NCBI GenBank assembly: GCA_022842245.1 | Contig: JALHPZ010000004.1 | Span: 186,001 to 250,000 of the forward strand | DNA: 64,000 nt | Direction of reading: 5' to 3' | Source of the DNA: Gemmataceae bacterium | GTDB taxonomy: Bacteria; Planctomycetota; Planctomycetia; Gemmatales; Gemmataceae | Part shown: in pieces, positions 1 through 8,564 of the stretch | Layout of the letters: the number at the start of each line of letters is the position of its first letter | How positions within the stretch are numbered: position 1 is the stretch's first letter | Position numbers and translations under genes: made by a program | Notes under the pieces: generated by a model | Told to the model about the DNA's origin: nothing | What the model saw: the letters and a program-made list of their open reading frames with translations, nothing else | The model's database searches: none

Positions 1-2
1 TT

Positions 3-1373
3 CCGTGCAATCCATTCGACGATGCGAATCCCGGCCCGAAGGTCCGCGCCGCCGGGCGCGTCGTCGGCCGGCGGAAGATGGGGAAGGTCTACTTCCTCGA
101 CCTCTGGGACCAGACCGGCAAAGTGCAGGTGATGCTCGGCTCGAAGCAGATCGGCGAGCTGGGCTGGAAAGTTGCGGAACTGCTCGACCTCGGCGACCTC
201 GTCGGCATCGACGGCGAGTTCGGCAAGACGAAGATGGGCGAGCCGACCATCCGCGCCAGCCAACTCACATTCCTGACGAAGTCGCTCGAACCGCACCCGA
301 CCGGCTACTATGGCATGTCGGACGAAGAGTACCGCCTGCGGCACCGGTACCTCGATCTCGTCTACACGCCAGATACGCTGCGCCGTGCCCACCAACGCGT
401 GAAGGTGCTCCGCACCATTCGGAACTATTTGGACGATCAGGGCTACCTGGAAGTGGAGACGCCGACGCTGCACGCCATCGCCGGCGGTGCGGCGGCGCGG
501 CCGTTCGATACGCACCACAACGCGCTCGACATCCCGCTTTTCCTCCGTATCGCGCTCGAACTGCCGCTGAAGCGCCTGCTCGTCGGCGGCATCGAGAAGG
601 TCTATGAGATCGGCCGCGTCTTCCGCAACGAGGGGATCAGCCGCCGCCACAACCCCGAATTCACGATGCTGGAGCTTTATTGCGCCTACGGCGATCTCTT
701 CACGATGATGGACCTGACCGAAGGTGTCTTTGTAAAGTGCGTGGACGCACTCGGTTCATCGCGCACGCTGACCTACGGCGAACGACAGATCGACTTCGCC
801 CCGCCCTGGCCGCGTGTGCGGTACTCGGACATATTCAAGCAAACGACCGGCGTCGATCTCTTCGACCGCGACGGGGTGAAGGCCAAGGCGTTGGAACTCA
901 AGATTCCACTCGAACTGAAGGACGAGAAGGCGAAGACCTCGACGCAGAAAGAACACGACGTGCTCGTCCACGAACTCTTCGAGCACTGCGTCGAGCCGGA
1001 ACTGGCGAAGGCCGACAAGCCGACGTTCGTTTTCGACTATCCCGCCGCGCTATGCCCGCTAACGAAGCGGAAGCGCGAGACGCCGGAACTGGCGGAGCGG
1101 TTCGAACTATACGTGGCCGGCATGGAACTGGCGAACGCCTACACGGAGCTGAACGACCCGATCACGCAGGAGGCGACCTTCCGCCGGCAGCTCTCCGGGA
1201 TGAACGCCGAGGATACGATGGCGAAGATGGACGACGATTTCGTGCGGGCGCTGCGCCACGGCATGCCGCCCGCCGGTGGCCTCGGCATCGGCATCGACCG
1301 CCTCGTGATGCTGCTGACGAACACGACGACGATCCGCGACGTGATCCTCTTCCCGCTGCTGCGGCCGGAGTGA
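3..1373 (+). CDS. lysS: Lysine--tRNA ligase, class II (5' end outside window)
   Basis: Charges tRNA-Lys with lysine in the cytoplasm. The frame is open from the first bases of the window, so the true start lies upstream and 456 residues are visible. The N-terminal part is the OB-fold anticodon-binding domain (GKVYFLDLWD). The class II catalytic core follows: motif 1 around VETPTLHAIAGGA, motif 2 at RVFRNEGISRRHNPEF and motif 3 at GGLGIGIDRLVMLL, then the usual C-terminal ILFPLLRPE. These motifs separate lysS from aspartyl- and asparaginyl-tRNA synthetases. No partner gene is coupled to it; the next gene starts 151 bases downstream. Confidence 0.95.
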   Translation, partial: PCNPFDDANPGPKVRAAGRVVGRRKMGKVYFLDLWDQTGKVQVMLGSKQIGELGWKVAELLDLGDLVGIDGEFGKTKMGEPTIRASQLTFLTKSLEPHPTGYYGMSDEEYRLRHRYLDLVYTPDTLRRAHQRVKVLRTIRNYLDDQGYLEVETPTLHAIAGGAAARPFDTHHNALDIPLFLRIALELPLKRLLVGGIEKVYEIGRVFRNEGISRRHNPEFTMLELYCAYGDLFTMMDLTEGVFVKCVDALGSSRTLTYGERQIDFAPPWPRVRYSDIFKQTTGVDLFDRDGVKAKALELKIPLELKDEKAKTSTQKEHDVLVHELFEHCVEPELAKADKPTFVFDYPAALCPLTKRKRETPELAERFELYVAGMELANAYTELNDPITQEATFRRQLSGMNAEDTMAKMDDDFVRALRHGMPPAGGLGIGIDRLVMLLTNTTTIRDVILFPLLRPE

Positions 1374-1413
1374 AGATTGGCCCGCTGATGACGCAGACCT
1401 CCGGACGGAGATC

Positions 1414-1482
1414 AAGATGATGAAGACGGTATTTTATCATCTTCAATCTGCGTTGAAATCCGCGTTATCTGCGGTCCATTCT
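1414..1482. repeat. Inverted repeat plus TCTGCG-type microrepeat
   Basis: An 8-bp perfect inverted repeat (AAGATGAT at 1414-1421, ATCATCTT at 1436-1443) follows lysS. It is directly followed by a degenerate 11-base microrepeat with cores TCTGCG, TCCGCG and TCTGCG at 1447-1473. The hairpin could end lysS transcription, but no T-tract follows it. The microrepeat looks like dispersed intergenic repeat sequence; no function can be assigned. Confidence 0.4.
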
Positions 1483-1524
1483 TAGAATGCATCCATCAGC
1501 CGCGCTCACCGACCGGGACTGCGC

Positions 1525-2313
1525 ATGAACAATCGAAAGTACATTTTCCCCAACGTAATCGAGCTGAACGTCGCGGCGGGGCGCGCGTTCGGCGTAAACA
1601 TCTACCTCATCGACGGCGGCACAGAATTCGTTTTGCTCGACATCGGCCTGGACGAATCGCTTGGCGACGTAATCGATCTCATCCGCGCGATGGATTTCCC
1701 GCTCTCGAAATGCAAGATGGTGGTGGCCACACACGCCGACGCTGACCATGTGCAGGCGCTGGCGAAGGCGCGGGAACGGCTGAAGACGAAGGCCGCCGCG
1801 CACCCGAAGGCGGCCGTGCTGCTCGAGGCCGGCGAGCGCGAGCAGACCTATGCCCGCATCTCCGCGCAGGATTTCGAGATCGCGATGCCGCCCTGCAAGA
1901 TCGACTTGAAGCTGAAGGACGGCGATTCGATCAAGGTTGGCAAGCTGAAGCTCGACGTCTGGTCCACGCCCGGCCACACGCCGGGACAACTCAGCTTCAA
2001 GCTCGGCAACCTCCTCTTCAGCGGCGACAACATCTACGCCGACGGCTGCGTCGGCGTCATCGACGCCCACCACGGATCGCACCTGCCGGACTTCATTAGC
2101 TCGCTCGAACGGATCCGCGACGATGCCGAGATCGAAATTCTGCTGCCAAGCCACGGGCCGTACTTTCGAAAAGACAATCAGCAGATTCAAGCGACGATCG
2201 ATCGGCTCACTAAATACCAATACATGGCCGACTTCGGCACCTGCGCGGTGAAATGGCCACTCCAAGAGCAATGGGAACGGGACATCCTCGCGGGCAAACT
2301 ACCCCAAGTGTGA
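1525..2313 (+). CDS. Metallo-beta-lactamase-fold hydrolase with altered metal motif
   Basis: A 262-residue MBL-fold protein, probably a cytoplasmic hydrolase of unknown substrate. The fold is shown by the N-terminal strand and LIDGGTEFVLLD, the metal motif ATHADADHVQ near residue 74, STPGHTPGQLSF, LLFSGDNIY and LLPSHGP. The usual THxHxDH signature has Asp in place of the second His (THADADH), while the first His, the Asp and the last His remain. The ATG at 1525 fits the family's N-terminus. The next gene starts only four bases after the stop, so the two are probably co-transcribed. Glyoxalase-II-like or lactonase activity is possible but not shown. Confidence 0.8.
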   Translation: MNNRKYIFPNVIELNVAAGRAFGVNIYLIDGGTEFVLLDIGLDESLGDVIDLIRAMDFPLSKCKMVVATHADADHVQALAKARERLKTKAAAHPKAAVLLEAGEREQTYARISAQDFEIAMPPCKIDLKLKDGDSIKVGKLKLDVWSTPGHTPGQLSFKLGNLLFSGDNIYADGCVGVIDAHHGSHLPDFISSLERIRDDAEIEILLPSHGPYFRKDNQQIQATIDRLTKYQYMADFGTCAVKWPLQEQWERDILAGKLPQV

Positions 2314-2317
2314 ACAC

Positions 2318-2629
2318 ATGATCCACGTCATCGCCACCATCGAGTTGAACCCCGGCACACGCGAGTTGTTCCTCGCGGAGTTCCGCAAGCTCGTGCCGCA
2401 AGTCCGTGCCGAGGCCGGGTGCATCGAGTATGGCCCCGCGATCGATGTGCACTGCGGGGCTGCGGCCCAGCCGCCCGTACGCGAGAACGTCGTTGTCGTC
2501 GTCGAGAAGTGGGCCGACCTCGCCGCGCTCGACGCCCACTCTAAGGCGCCGCACATGGACGCCTACCGTCCCAAGGTCAAGGACTTCGTGAAGACCGTGA
2601 CACTGCACGTACTGAAACCGGTCGATTGA
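2318..2629 (+). CDS. ABM-domain protein (putative quinol monooxygenase family)
   Basis: A 103-residue single-domain protein of the dimeric alpha/beta-barrel antibiotic biosynthesis monooxygenase (ABM) type. Family features are the opening strand MIHVIATIELNPG, the RAEAGCIEYG turn and the C-terminal VVVVEKWADLAALDAH followed by SKAPHMDAY, as in YgiN-like proteins. The substrate cannot be told from sequence. The start follows the MBL-fold stop by four bases, suggesting translational coupling and perhaps one small detoxification operon. Confidence 0.8.
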   Translation: MIHVIATIELNPGTRELFLAEFRKLVPQVRAEAGCIEYGPAIDVHCGAAAQPPVRENVVVVVEKWADLAALDAHSKAPHMDAYRPKVKDFVKTVTLHVLKPVD

Positions 2630-2715
2630 CGGCATTTCCCAATCGGCAATTGCGATCCTCGATCGAATTTGGCACAATGTACCGGTAGGTTCTCCCGCAT
2701 TCCGACGGTTCGATC

Positions 2716-5505
2716 ATGCTTCTGCGTCGATTCCTCGCCGGTCTTCTCACACTCACCTCCATTTCGGCGATTACCGCCGCCGATCCGAAGGGCATCGAGT
2801 TCTTCGAGCAAAAAATCCGCCCGGTGCTGGTCGAGCATTGCCAGAAATGCCATTCGGCCGAGGCCGAGAAGAACAACAAGTTGAAGGGCCAACTACTCCT
2901 CGATTCAAAAGCCGGTATCGCCGCTGGCGGCGAGAGCGGTGCAGTGATCGACGCGAAGGAGCCGAAGAACAGCCTGCTGCTGAAATCGCTGAAGTACGAC
3001 GGCGACCTGAAGATGCCGCCGAAGGGCAAGCTGCCCGACGCGGTGATCGCGGACTTCGAGAAGTGGGTGGCAATGGGCGCGCCCGATCCGCGCGATGGGA
3101 CGGGCGCGGTGAAGAAACAAATCGGACTGAGCCTGGAGGAAGGCCGCAAGTTCTGGTCGTACATCCCGCCGAAAGCCGTCGAAGCGCCGACCGCGAAGAC
3201 CAAGGACTGGAACGCGAACCCGATCGATCGGTTCATCGCCGCTGGTCTGGAAGCGAAGGGGCTTTCCGCCGCGAAACCAGCCGACCGGGCGACGCTGGCG
3301 CGACGGCTTTACTACGATCTTGTAGGATACGTTCCTTCGCCGGCGGAACTGGACGCGTTCGTGAAGGACGACTCGCCGAACGCCATCGATACGCTTGTCG
3401 ACAAGTTGCTCGCGTCCCCCGCGTTCGGCGAGCGCTGGGGCCGCAACTGGTTAGACGTCGCGCGCTACGCCGAGTCGGTCACGCTCCGCGGTTTCATCCT
3501 CGACGAGGCCTGGCGCTACCGCGACTACGTCATCGAGTCGTTCAACGAGGACGTGCCGTTCGACCGTTTCATCCGCGAGCATATCGCCGGCGACCTGATG
3601 ACGTCGAACAACCCGGCCGAACGCCGCCGGCAGATCATCGCGACGACCTTTCTCGCCCTCGGTAACACGAACCTCGAGGAGCAGGACAAGAAGATGCTCC
3701 GCATGGACGTCGTGGACGAACAGCTCGACGTGATCACAAAGGGCTTCCTCGCACAGACCGTCACGTGTGCCCGCTGCCATGACCACAAGTTCGACCCGAT
3801 CCCGACCAAGGACTACTACGCCCTCGCCGGCATCCTACGGAACGCGAAGACGCTGGAGCACGCAAACGTATCGAAGTGGATCGACGTGCCGCTGCCGGTC
3901 GACCCGGCGATGGAGGCGAAGTACGCCGAGGCGGAGAAGCGGATCGCATCGCTCCAGGCCCGCATCAAGGCGGAGAAGTCGAAGGGTGCCACGAAGGCCG
4001 GCGGTATCTTGCTCGCGAAGGAGATCCCCGGAATTGTCGTCGACGATGCGGCCGCCAAGAAGGTCGGCGATTGGATGCACTCCCAGCACTCCGGCAGCTA
4101 TATCGGCGACGGTTACATCCACGACAAGAACGAGGGCAAGGGAGAGAAGACGCTCACCTTCCAGCCCGAGAACCTGCCGCCCGGCAAATACGAGGTCCGC
4201 CTCGCCTACTCGGCCGGCACATCGCGCTCGAACAAGGTACCCGTCTCCGTGTTCAGCGCCGACGGCGAGAAGGAACTGATGATCGACATGCAGAAGTGGC
4301 CGCCGATCGACGGCCGCTACGTCTCGCTCGGCGAGTTTCGCTTCGAGAAAGGCGGCTTCTCGCACGTCATCATCTCCAATGAAGACACTAAGGGCCACGT
4401 GACAGCGGACGCAGTGGTGTACGTTCCCGAAACGACAGATGGGACGACCTCAGCGAAGAAGGTCGAACCGAAGACCGATTCGACGAAGACTTTGGAAGCC
4501 GAGTTGAAGAAGCTTCAGGAGACGGCGCCGAAGCGGCCGAAGGTGATTTCCGTCGTCGAGGAGAAGCAGATCGAGGATACGAAGGTCCATATCCGCGGCA
4601 ACCCGCACAACCTCGGCGAGGCCGCCCCGCGCGGCGTCCTGAAGGTCGCGAGTTTCGGCGCCGTTTCATTCCCGAAGGATAAGAGCGGAAGGCTTGAACT
4701 GGCGAACTGGATCGCGTCGAAGGACAACCCGCTGACCTCGCGCGTCATCGTCAATCGCACCTGGCACTGGCTCTTCGGGAGTGGGATCGTGCGGACGACG
4801 GACAACTTCGGCACCACGGGCGAGAAGCCGTCGCATCCCGAACTCCTCGATGCTCTTAGCTTGCAGTTTGTCGCCGACGGATGGTCGATGAAAAAGCTCG
4901 TGCGCTCGATCGTTCTCAGCAAGACGTACCAGCAGTCGAGCGTCGGCGATACGAAGACTGTCGCGGCCGATCCAGAGAACCGATTGTTCGGCCGTGCGAA
5001 CCGCCGCCGCATAACCGGCGAGGCGATCCGCGATTCGATCCTCCGCATCGCCGGCACGCTCTCCGACGAGCGCAGCGGACCCGCATTCCCGACCACGCTT
5101 TCGGCCGATTACAACTTCAAGGCGAACTCGACGCGACGCAGCGTTTACCTGCCGATGTTCCGCAACGCCCTGCCGGAACTGCTCGAGGTCTTCGACGCGG
5201 CCGACCCGAGTACCGTCACCGGCGTCCGCAACGTCAGCACAGTCGCCCCGCAGGCGCTCTACCTGATGAACAATCCGTTCGTCGCCGAGCAGGCGAAGCT
5301 CGCCGCCGCGAAGCTAATGGCTACGAGCGACTCCGACGATGCCCGCATCGGCTCGCTCTACCGGGCCACGCTCGGCCGGGAGCCGACCGACGGCGAGCGG
5401 ACCGTCGCGACGAACTTCCTCAAGAACCGCTCCGACGCGAAGGACGCCTGGACGAAACTGGTCCACGCCGTGTTCGCTTCGGCCGATTTCCGATTCGTGA
5501 ATTGA
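2716..5505 (+). CDS. PSCyt1/DUF1549/DUF1553 c-type cytochrome protein with golvesin-like domain
   Basis: A 929-residue exported protein of the planctomycete cytochrome family. After a signal peptide (first 22 residues) comes a PSCyt1 domain with a CQKCH haem site (Cys42, Cys45, His46). DUF1549 follows and ends in a second CxxCH (CARCHDH). A golvesin/xanthan-lyase-like beta domain lies around residues 435-570 (VRLAYSAGTSRSNKVPV). DUF1553 (NRTWHWLFGSGIV, TYQQSS) forms the C-terminus. The role in cells is unproven; such proteins pair with DUF1501 proteins and are thought to act at the cell surface on polymers. The DUF1501 gene begins eight bases downstream, so the pair is an operon. Confidence 0.92.
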   Translation: MLLRRFLAGLLTLTSISAITAADPKGIEFFEQKIRPVLVEHCQKCHSAEAEKNNKLKGQLLLDSKAGIAAGGESGAVIDAKEPKNSLLLKSLKYDGDLKMPPKGKLPDAVIADFEKWVAMGAPDPRDGTGAVKKQIGLSLEEGRKFWSYIPPKAVEAPTAKTKDWNANPIDRFIAAGLEAKGLSAAKPADRATLARRLYYDLVGYVPSPAELDAFVKDDSPNAIDTLVDKLLASPAFGERWGRNWLDVARYAESVTLRGFILDEAWRYRDYVIESFNEDVPFDRFIREHIAGDLMTSNNPAERRRQIIATTFLALGNTNLEEQDKKMLRMDVVDEQLDVITKGFLAQTVTCARCHDHKFDPIPTKDYYALAGILRNAKTLEHANVSKWIDVPLPVDPAMEAKYAEAEKRIASLQARIKAEKSKGATKAGGILLAKEIPGIVVDDAAAKKVGDWMHSQHSGSYIGDGYIHDKNEGKGEKTLTFQPENLPPGKYEVRLAYSAGTSRSNKVPVSVFSADGEKELMIDMQKWPPIDGRYVSLGEFRFEKGGFSHVIISNEDTKGHVTADAVVYVPETTDGTTSAKKVEPKTDSTKTLEAELKKLQETAPKRPKVISVVEEKQIEDTKVHIRGNPHNLGEAAPRGVLKVASFGAVSFPKDKSGRLELANWIASKDNPLTSRVIVNRTWHWLFGSGIVRTTDNFGTTGEKPSHPELLDALSLQFVADGWSMKKLVRSIVLSKTYQQSSVGDTKTVAADPENRLFGRANRRRITGEAIRDSILRIAGTLSDERSGPAFPTTLSADYNFKANSTRRSVYLPMFRNALPELLEVFDAADPSTVTGVRNVSTVAPQALYLMNNPFVAEQAKLAAAKLMATSDSDDARIGSLYRATLGREPTDGERTVATNFLKNRSDAKDAWTKLVHAVFASADFRFVN

Positions 5506-5513
5506 GGCCATCC

Positions 5514-6911
5514 GTGTTGCACACGCTTTCCCGCCGCGATTGGCTCTCCCGCACCGGATGCGGCTTCGGTGCCCTCGCGCTCGCCGGCCTCACCACCGCC
5601 GACGCCGCGACGGCAGACCCGCTCGCCCCCAAGGCGCCACACTTTCCCCCGAAGGCCAAGCGCGTCATCTTCCTCTTCATGCAGGGCGGTGTCAGCCATG
5701 TCGATTCCTACGACTACAAACCGCTGCTTGTCAAGGAGGACGGTAAACAGCTCTCCTTCGAAGATGCACGGATCAAGGCGAACACCGGCAACCGCGCCAG
5801 CTCCCACCGCGTCATGAAGCCTCTCTGGAAGTTCGCCCAGCGCGGCCAGACCGGCCGGTGGGCCTCCGACCTCTTCCCGACGATCAACACGCAGATCGAC
5901 AATCTCGGCTTCGTCCATTCGCTGCACACCGAAGGCGTCGCGCACGGCCCGGCCACGCTCTTCCTGCACTGCGGCTCTACCAGTTTCGTCCGCCCCAGCA
6001 TGGGGTCGTGGGTGCTCTACGGCCTCGGCAGCGAGAACAAGAATCTCCCCGGTTTCGTGTCGATCGCGCCGTCCGTCGGCAACGGCGGGGCGCGGAACTA
6101 CGGCACCGCGTTCCTTCCGGCCGTCTACCAGGGTACGGCCCTCGGCCGCGCTGGTGGTCCTGCTTCCGATGTCGCGCTCCGCAACGTCGGCGCGACGAAC
6201 GCACCGTTCGATCTGCTCCGCGAACTGCACGCCGAACAACTCAAGCGCACGCCCGGCGACACCGAACTCGAAGCCGTCGCGAACTCCTACGAACTCGCCT
6301 GGCGGATGCAGCAGAACGCCCCGGACGTGCTGGACCTCTCGAAGGAGACAAAAGAAACGAAGGCCCTGTACGGAATCGACGAGAAGCCGACCGACACCTT
6401 CGGACGCGAGTGCCTGATGGCGCGGCGGCTCTGCGAGGCCGGCGTGCGCTTTGTGCAGGTAACCTACGGCGACAACTCCGCGAACCCGGCCTGGGATCAG
6501 CACTCGAACCTGCCGAAGCACGGCGAGCACGCGAAGGCGGTCGATAAGCCGATCGCGGGGCTGATCGAAGATTTGAATCGGCGTGGCTTGTTGAAGGACA
6601 CTATCGTCTGGTGGGGCGGTGAGTTCGGCCGCACTCCCTACGCCGAGAAGAACGGCACTGGCCGCGACCACAACCCCGGCGGCTTCACCGTCTGGCTGAC
6701 CGGCGGCGGGTTCAAGACCGGCACCGCCTTCGGAGCCACCGACGAATTCGGCAGCCTCGCCGTGCAGGACAAGGTCCACATGCACGACCTCCACGCGACG
6801 ATCCTGCACCAGTTGGGCCTCGACCACGAGAGGCTGACCTTCCGCTACGCCGGCCGGAACTTCCGCCTGACGGACGTGCATGGCCGCGTCGTGAAGGAAT
6901 TGCTGGCGTGA
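5514..6911 (+). CDS. DUF1501 protein, Tat-exported (sulfatase-like fold)
   Basis: A 465-residue protein that starts at GTG 5514, eight bases after the DUF1553 gene; a TTG directly follows as an alternative. The N-terminus carries a twin-arginine-type signal (SRRDWLSRTG, then a hydrophobic run ALALAGLTT). DUF1501 landmarks are VIFLFMQGGVSHVDSYDYKP, PSMGSWVLYGLGSENK, WWGGEFGRTPYAEKNGTGRDHNP and MHDLHATILHQLGLDH. The family shares the alkaline-phosphatase/sulfatase fold and is very abundant in Planctomycetota. The pairing with the cytochrome gene upstream suggests they work together outside the cytoplasm. The reaction is unknown. Confidence 0.92.
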   Translation: MLHTLSRRDWLSRTGCGFGALALAGLTTADAATADPLAPKAPHFPPKAKRVIFLFMQGGVSHVDSYDYKPLLVKEDGKQLSFEDARIKANTGNRASSHRVMKPLWKFAQRGQTGRWASDLFPTINTQIDNLGFVHSLHTEGVAHGPATLFLHCGSTSFVRPSMGSWVLYGLGSENKNLPGFVSIAPSVGNGGARNYGTAFLPAVYQGTALGRAGGPASDVALRNVGATNAPFDLLRELHAEQLKRTPGDTELEAVANSYELAWRMQQNAPDVLDLSKETKETKALYGIDEKPTDTFGRECLMARRLCEAGVRFVQVTYGDNSANPAWDQHSNLPKHGEHAKAVDKPIAGLIEDLNRRGLLKDTIVWWGGEFGRTPYAEKNGTGRDHNPGGFTVWLTGGGFKTGTAFGATDEFGSLAVQDKVHMHDLHATILHQLGLDHERLTFRYAGRNFRLTDVHGRVVKELLA

Positions 6912-6926
6912 TCGTGGATTCGGTTT

Positions 6927-7994
6927 TCACTCCGCACTCCGCACTCCGCACTCCGCGCTGGGAAGCCACCCCTGCCCATCGTGGCGGACGATCGCCTCGA
7001 GCGCGTCGATCCACTTCGGATGCTCGTTCAGGCAAGGGACGGCACGCAACTGCTCGCCGCCGGCGTGATGGAACGCCTCTTCACTTTCGCGGCCGATCTC
7101 GTCCACTGTCTCCAGACAATCCGCCGTGAAGCCGGGCAATACCACGGCGACACGTTTCATACCGCGATTTGCAAGGGATTCCAACACGTCGTCCGTGTAC
7201 GGCTTCAGCCAAGGATCTCGACCGAAGCGGCTCTGGTACGTCTGCGTCCAGTAACTCCGTTCCCAGCCGAGTTTCGCCACGAGCGCCCGAGTCGTGCGAA
7301 CGCAGTGCGTCGCGTACGGATCGCCGCGCTGGGCGTACTTCTGCGGGATGCCGTGAAAGCTGAACACGACGTGCTCCGGTACCCAGGGCAGCGCCGCAAG
7401 GTCGTCCTGCACGGTGGCCGCGACGGCGTCGATGTAACCGGAGTGGTCGTAATATGGTGGCACGATGCGCAGCGCCGGCACGACACGGAGCTTGAGCATC
7501 AGTTTCGCGAGGGCATCGGTGGCACTCGCGGTGGTCGTACTGGAATACTGCGGGAACATCGGCACGGCCACGATCCGGTCAACGCCCGCCGCCAGCATCT
7601 CGCGCGTGACGGACTCGACCGACGGATTGCCGACCATCATTCCGAACCGGACGGTGGTGTTGGGAAATCGCGTTTGCAGCAACTCCGTCTGGCGGATCGT
7701 GTGGTGCATCAAGGGCGATCCGGTTTTCGCGTCCCATATGCGGGCGTACTTGGCAGCGGAATCCTTCGGGCGGAAGGTCAGGACGAACAGATTCATAATC
7801 GCCGACCATTTCCACCGCGCGACACTCGGCCTCGCTTTGCGCGGCGGTCCCGGGTGTATGTACTTTGCAGTGTCGGCCGCGGTCTCCACGACGCGCGGAT
7901 CGAAGAGGAATTGCCGGAGATACGGTCGCAGCGCGGCCGCGGTCGGCGCGTCCGGAGTACCAAGTTGAATGAGCAGGATGCCGGTCTTTGACAT
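6927..7994 (-). CDS. hemH: Ferrochelatase
   Basis: Inserts Fe(II) into protoporphyrin IX (or into coproporphyrin III, depending on the pathway), the late step of haem synthesis. The 355-residue protein starts at ATG 7994 with the family opening KTGILLIQLGTPDAP. It carries the family's conserved stretch VVFSFHGIPQKYAQRGDPY with the catalytic His, then TYQSRFGRDPWLKPY and VVLPGFTADCLETVDEIGRE. A start further upstream would add a tail unlike the family. The final ten residues come from a heptamer DNA repeat, so the gene appears to have lost or replaced its original stop. Haem supply fits the neighbouring cytochrome genes. Confidence 0.95.
   Translation of the reverse strand: MSKTGILLIQLGTPDAPTAAALRPYLRQFLFDPRVVETAADTAKYIHPGPPRKARPSVARWKWSAIMNLFVLTFRPKDSAAKYARIWDAKTGSPLMHHTIRQTELLQTRFPNTTVRFGMMVGNPSVESVTREMLAAGVDRIVAVPMFPQYSSTTTASATDALAKLMLKLRVVPALRIVPPYYDHSGYIDAVAATVQDDLAALPWVPEHVVFSFHGIPQKYAQRGDPYATHCVRTTRALVAKLGWERSYWTQTYQSRFGRDPWLKPYTDDVLESLANRGMKRVAVVLPGFTADCLETVDEIGRESEEAFHHAGGEQLRAVPCLNEHPKWIDALEAIVRHDGQGWLPSAECGVRSAE
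6929..6956. repeat. Four tandem ACTCCGC heptamers at the hemH 3' end
   Basis: Four perfect copies of the 7-base unit ACTCCGC run from 6929 to 6956. They include the last base of the hemH stop codon and encode the last residues of ferrochelatase (SAECGVRSAE) on the minus strand. Confidence 0.85.
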
Positions 7995-7995
7995 T

Positions 7996-8023
7996 GCGGA
8001 ATTCGGATAGCGGATTGCGGAAT
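7996..8023. repeat. Degenerate heptamer repeat upstream of hemH
   Basis: Four 7-base units in register (GCGGAAT, TCGGATA, GCGGATT, GCGGAAT) lie at 7996-8023, immediately before the hemH start codon. They are in inverted orientation to the ACTCCGC array at the other end of the gene. Confidence 0.75.
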
Positions 8024-8050
8024 CAGAACCATGATAGACCGACGAAAGCG

Positions 8051-8077
8051 AAAAAGCCTGCGGGGCATGCCGCAGGC
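8051..8077 (-). terminator. Intrinsic terminator downstream of the ferredoxin gene
   Basis: On the minus strand an 8-bp stem GCCTGCGG/CCGCAGGC with a six-base loop (8056-8077) is followed by five T residues (A-run at 8051-8055). It lies 30 bases past the ferredoxin stop. Confidence 0.75.
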
Positions 8078-8106
8078 CTTTCCAGACTCCGGGCATGGTT
8101 GCCGGA

Positions 8107-8412
8107 TTACTTCTTCTTGCAGCCGGGGCCTTCGATCGGATCCTGCTTTTCGGTGATTTGGCCGCCGCTGCCCTTCAACGCGGCTGCCTTGTCCTTGTTG
8201 AGTTGGACGTAGCTGGCGAATTGCGACGGAAGGTTCGCCTCGCCGTAGATCGCTTCGACCGGGCACTCCGGCACGCAGGCTTCGCAGTCGATGCAATCAT
8301 CGGGGTCGATGTATAGCATCTTCTCGTCCTGGTAGAAGCACTCCACCGGGCAGACGACGCAACAATCGGTGTACTTGCAGTCGTTGCAGCTTTCGGTGAC
8401 GATATGGGCCAT
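8107..8412 (-). CDS. fdxA: 7Fe ferredoxin (FdxA type)
   Basis: A 101-residue soluble electron carrier with one 3Fe-4S and one 4Fe-4S cluster. The N-terminal cysteine set is CNDCKYTDCCVVCP and the second is CIDCEACVPECPVEAIY, which match the Azotobacter-type 7Fe ferredoxins. The first set has an additional adjacent Cys (TDCCVV). A lysine-rich tail ends the protein. It stands alone between its own terminator and the one of the upstream gene, so it is probably transcribed by itself. Electron donors and acceptors are unknown. Confidence 0.9.
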   Translation of the reverse strand: MAHIVTESCNDCKYTDCCVVCPVECFYQDEKMLYIDPDDCIDCEACVPECPVEAIYGEANLPSQFASYVQLNKDKAAALKGSGGQITEKQDPIEGPGCKKK

Positions 8413-8509
8413 GTTGGTTCTCCGCGTCGGTGTGCGCTCGCGGGGCCGACCTTTGGCCGCGCGGGTGACGGTATTCTTTTAGTAAATCGCTTCGCGGTGT
8501 CCAATCACG

Positions 8510-8547
8510 AAAACGGGTCGGACGGGCCTCCCTGCCCGTCCGACCCG
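8510..8547 (-). terminator. Intrinsic terminator of the small secreted-protein gene
   Basis: A perfect 14-bp stem (8514-8527 with 8534-8547) closes a six-base loop. On the minus strand it is followed by four T residues (A-run 8510-8513). It lies 17 bases beyond the stop of the minus-strand gene 8565-8861. Confidence 0.85.
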
Positions 8548-8564
8548 ACGCGTTCGCGGTTGGC

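Noticed and set aside
5358-6881. Minus-strand frame of 507 codons
   Set aside because: Antisense to the DUF1501 gene; no start site or motif.
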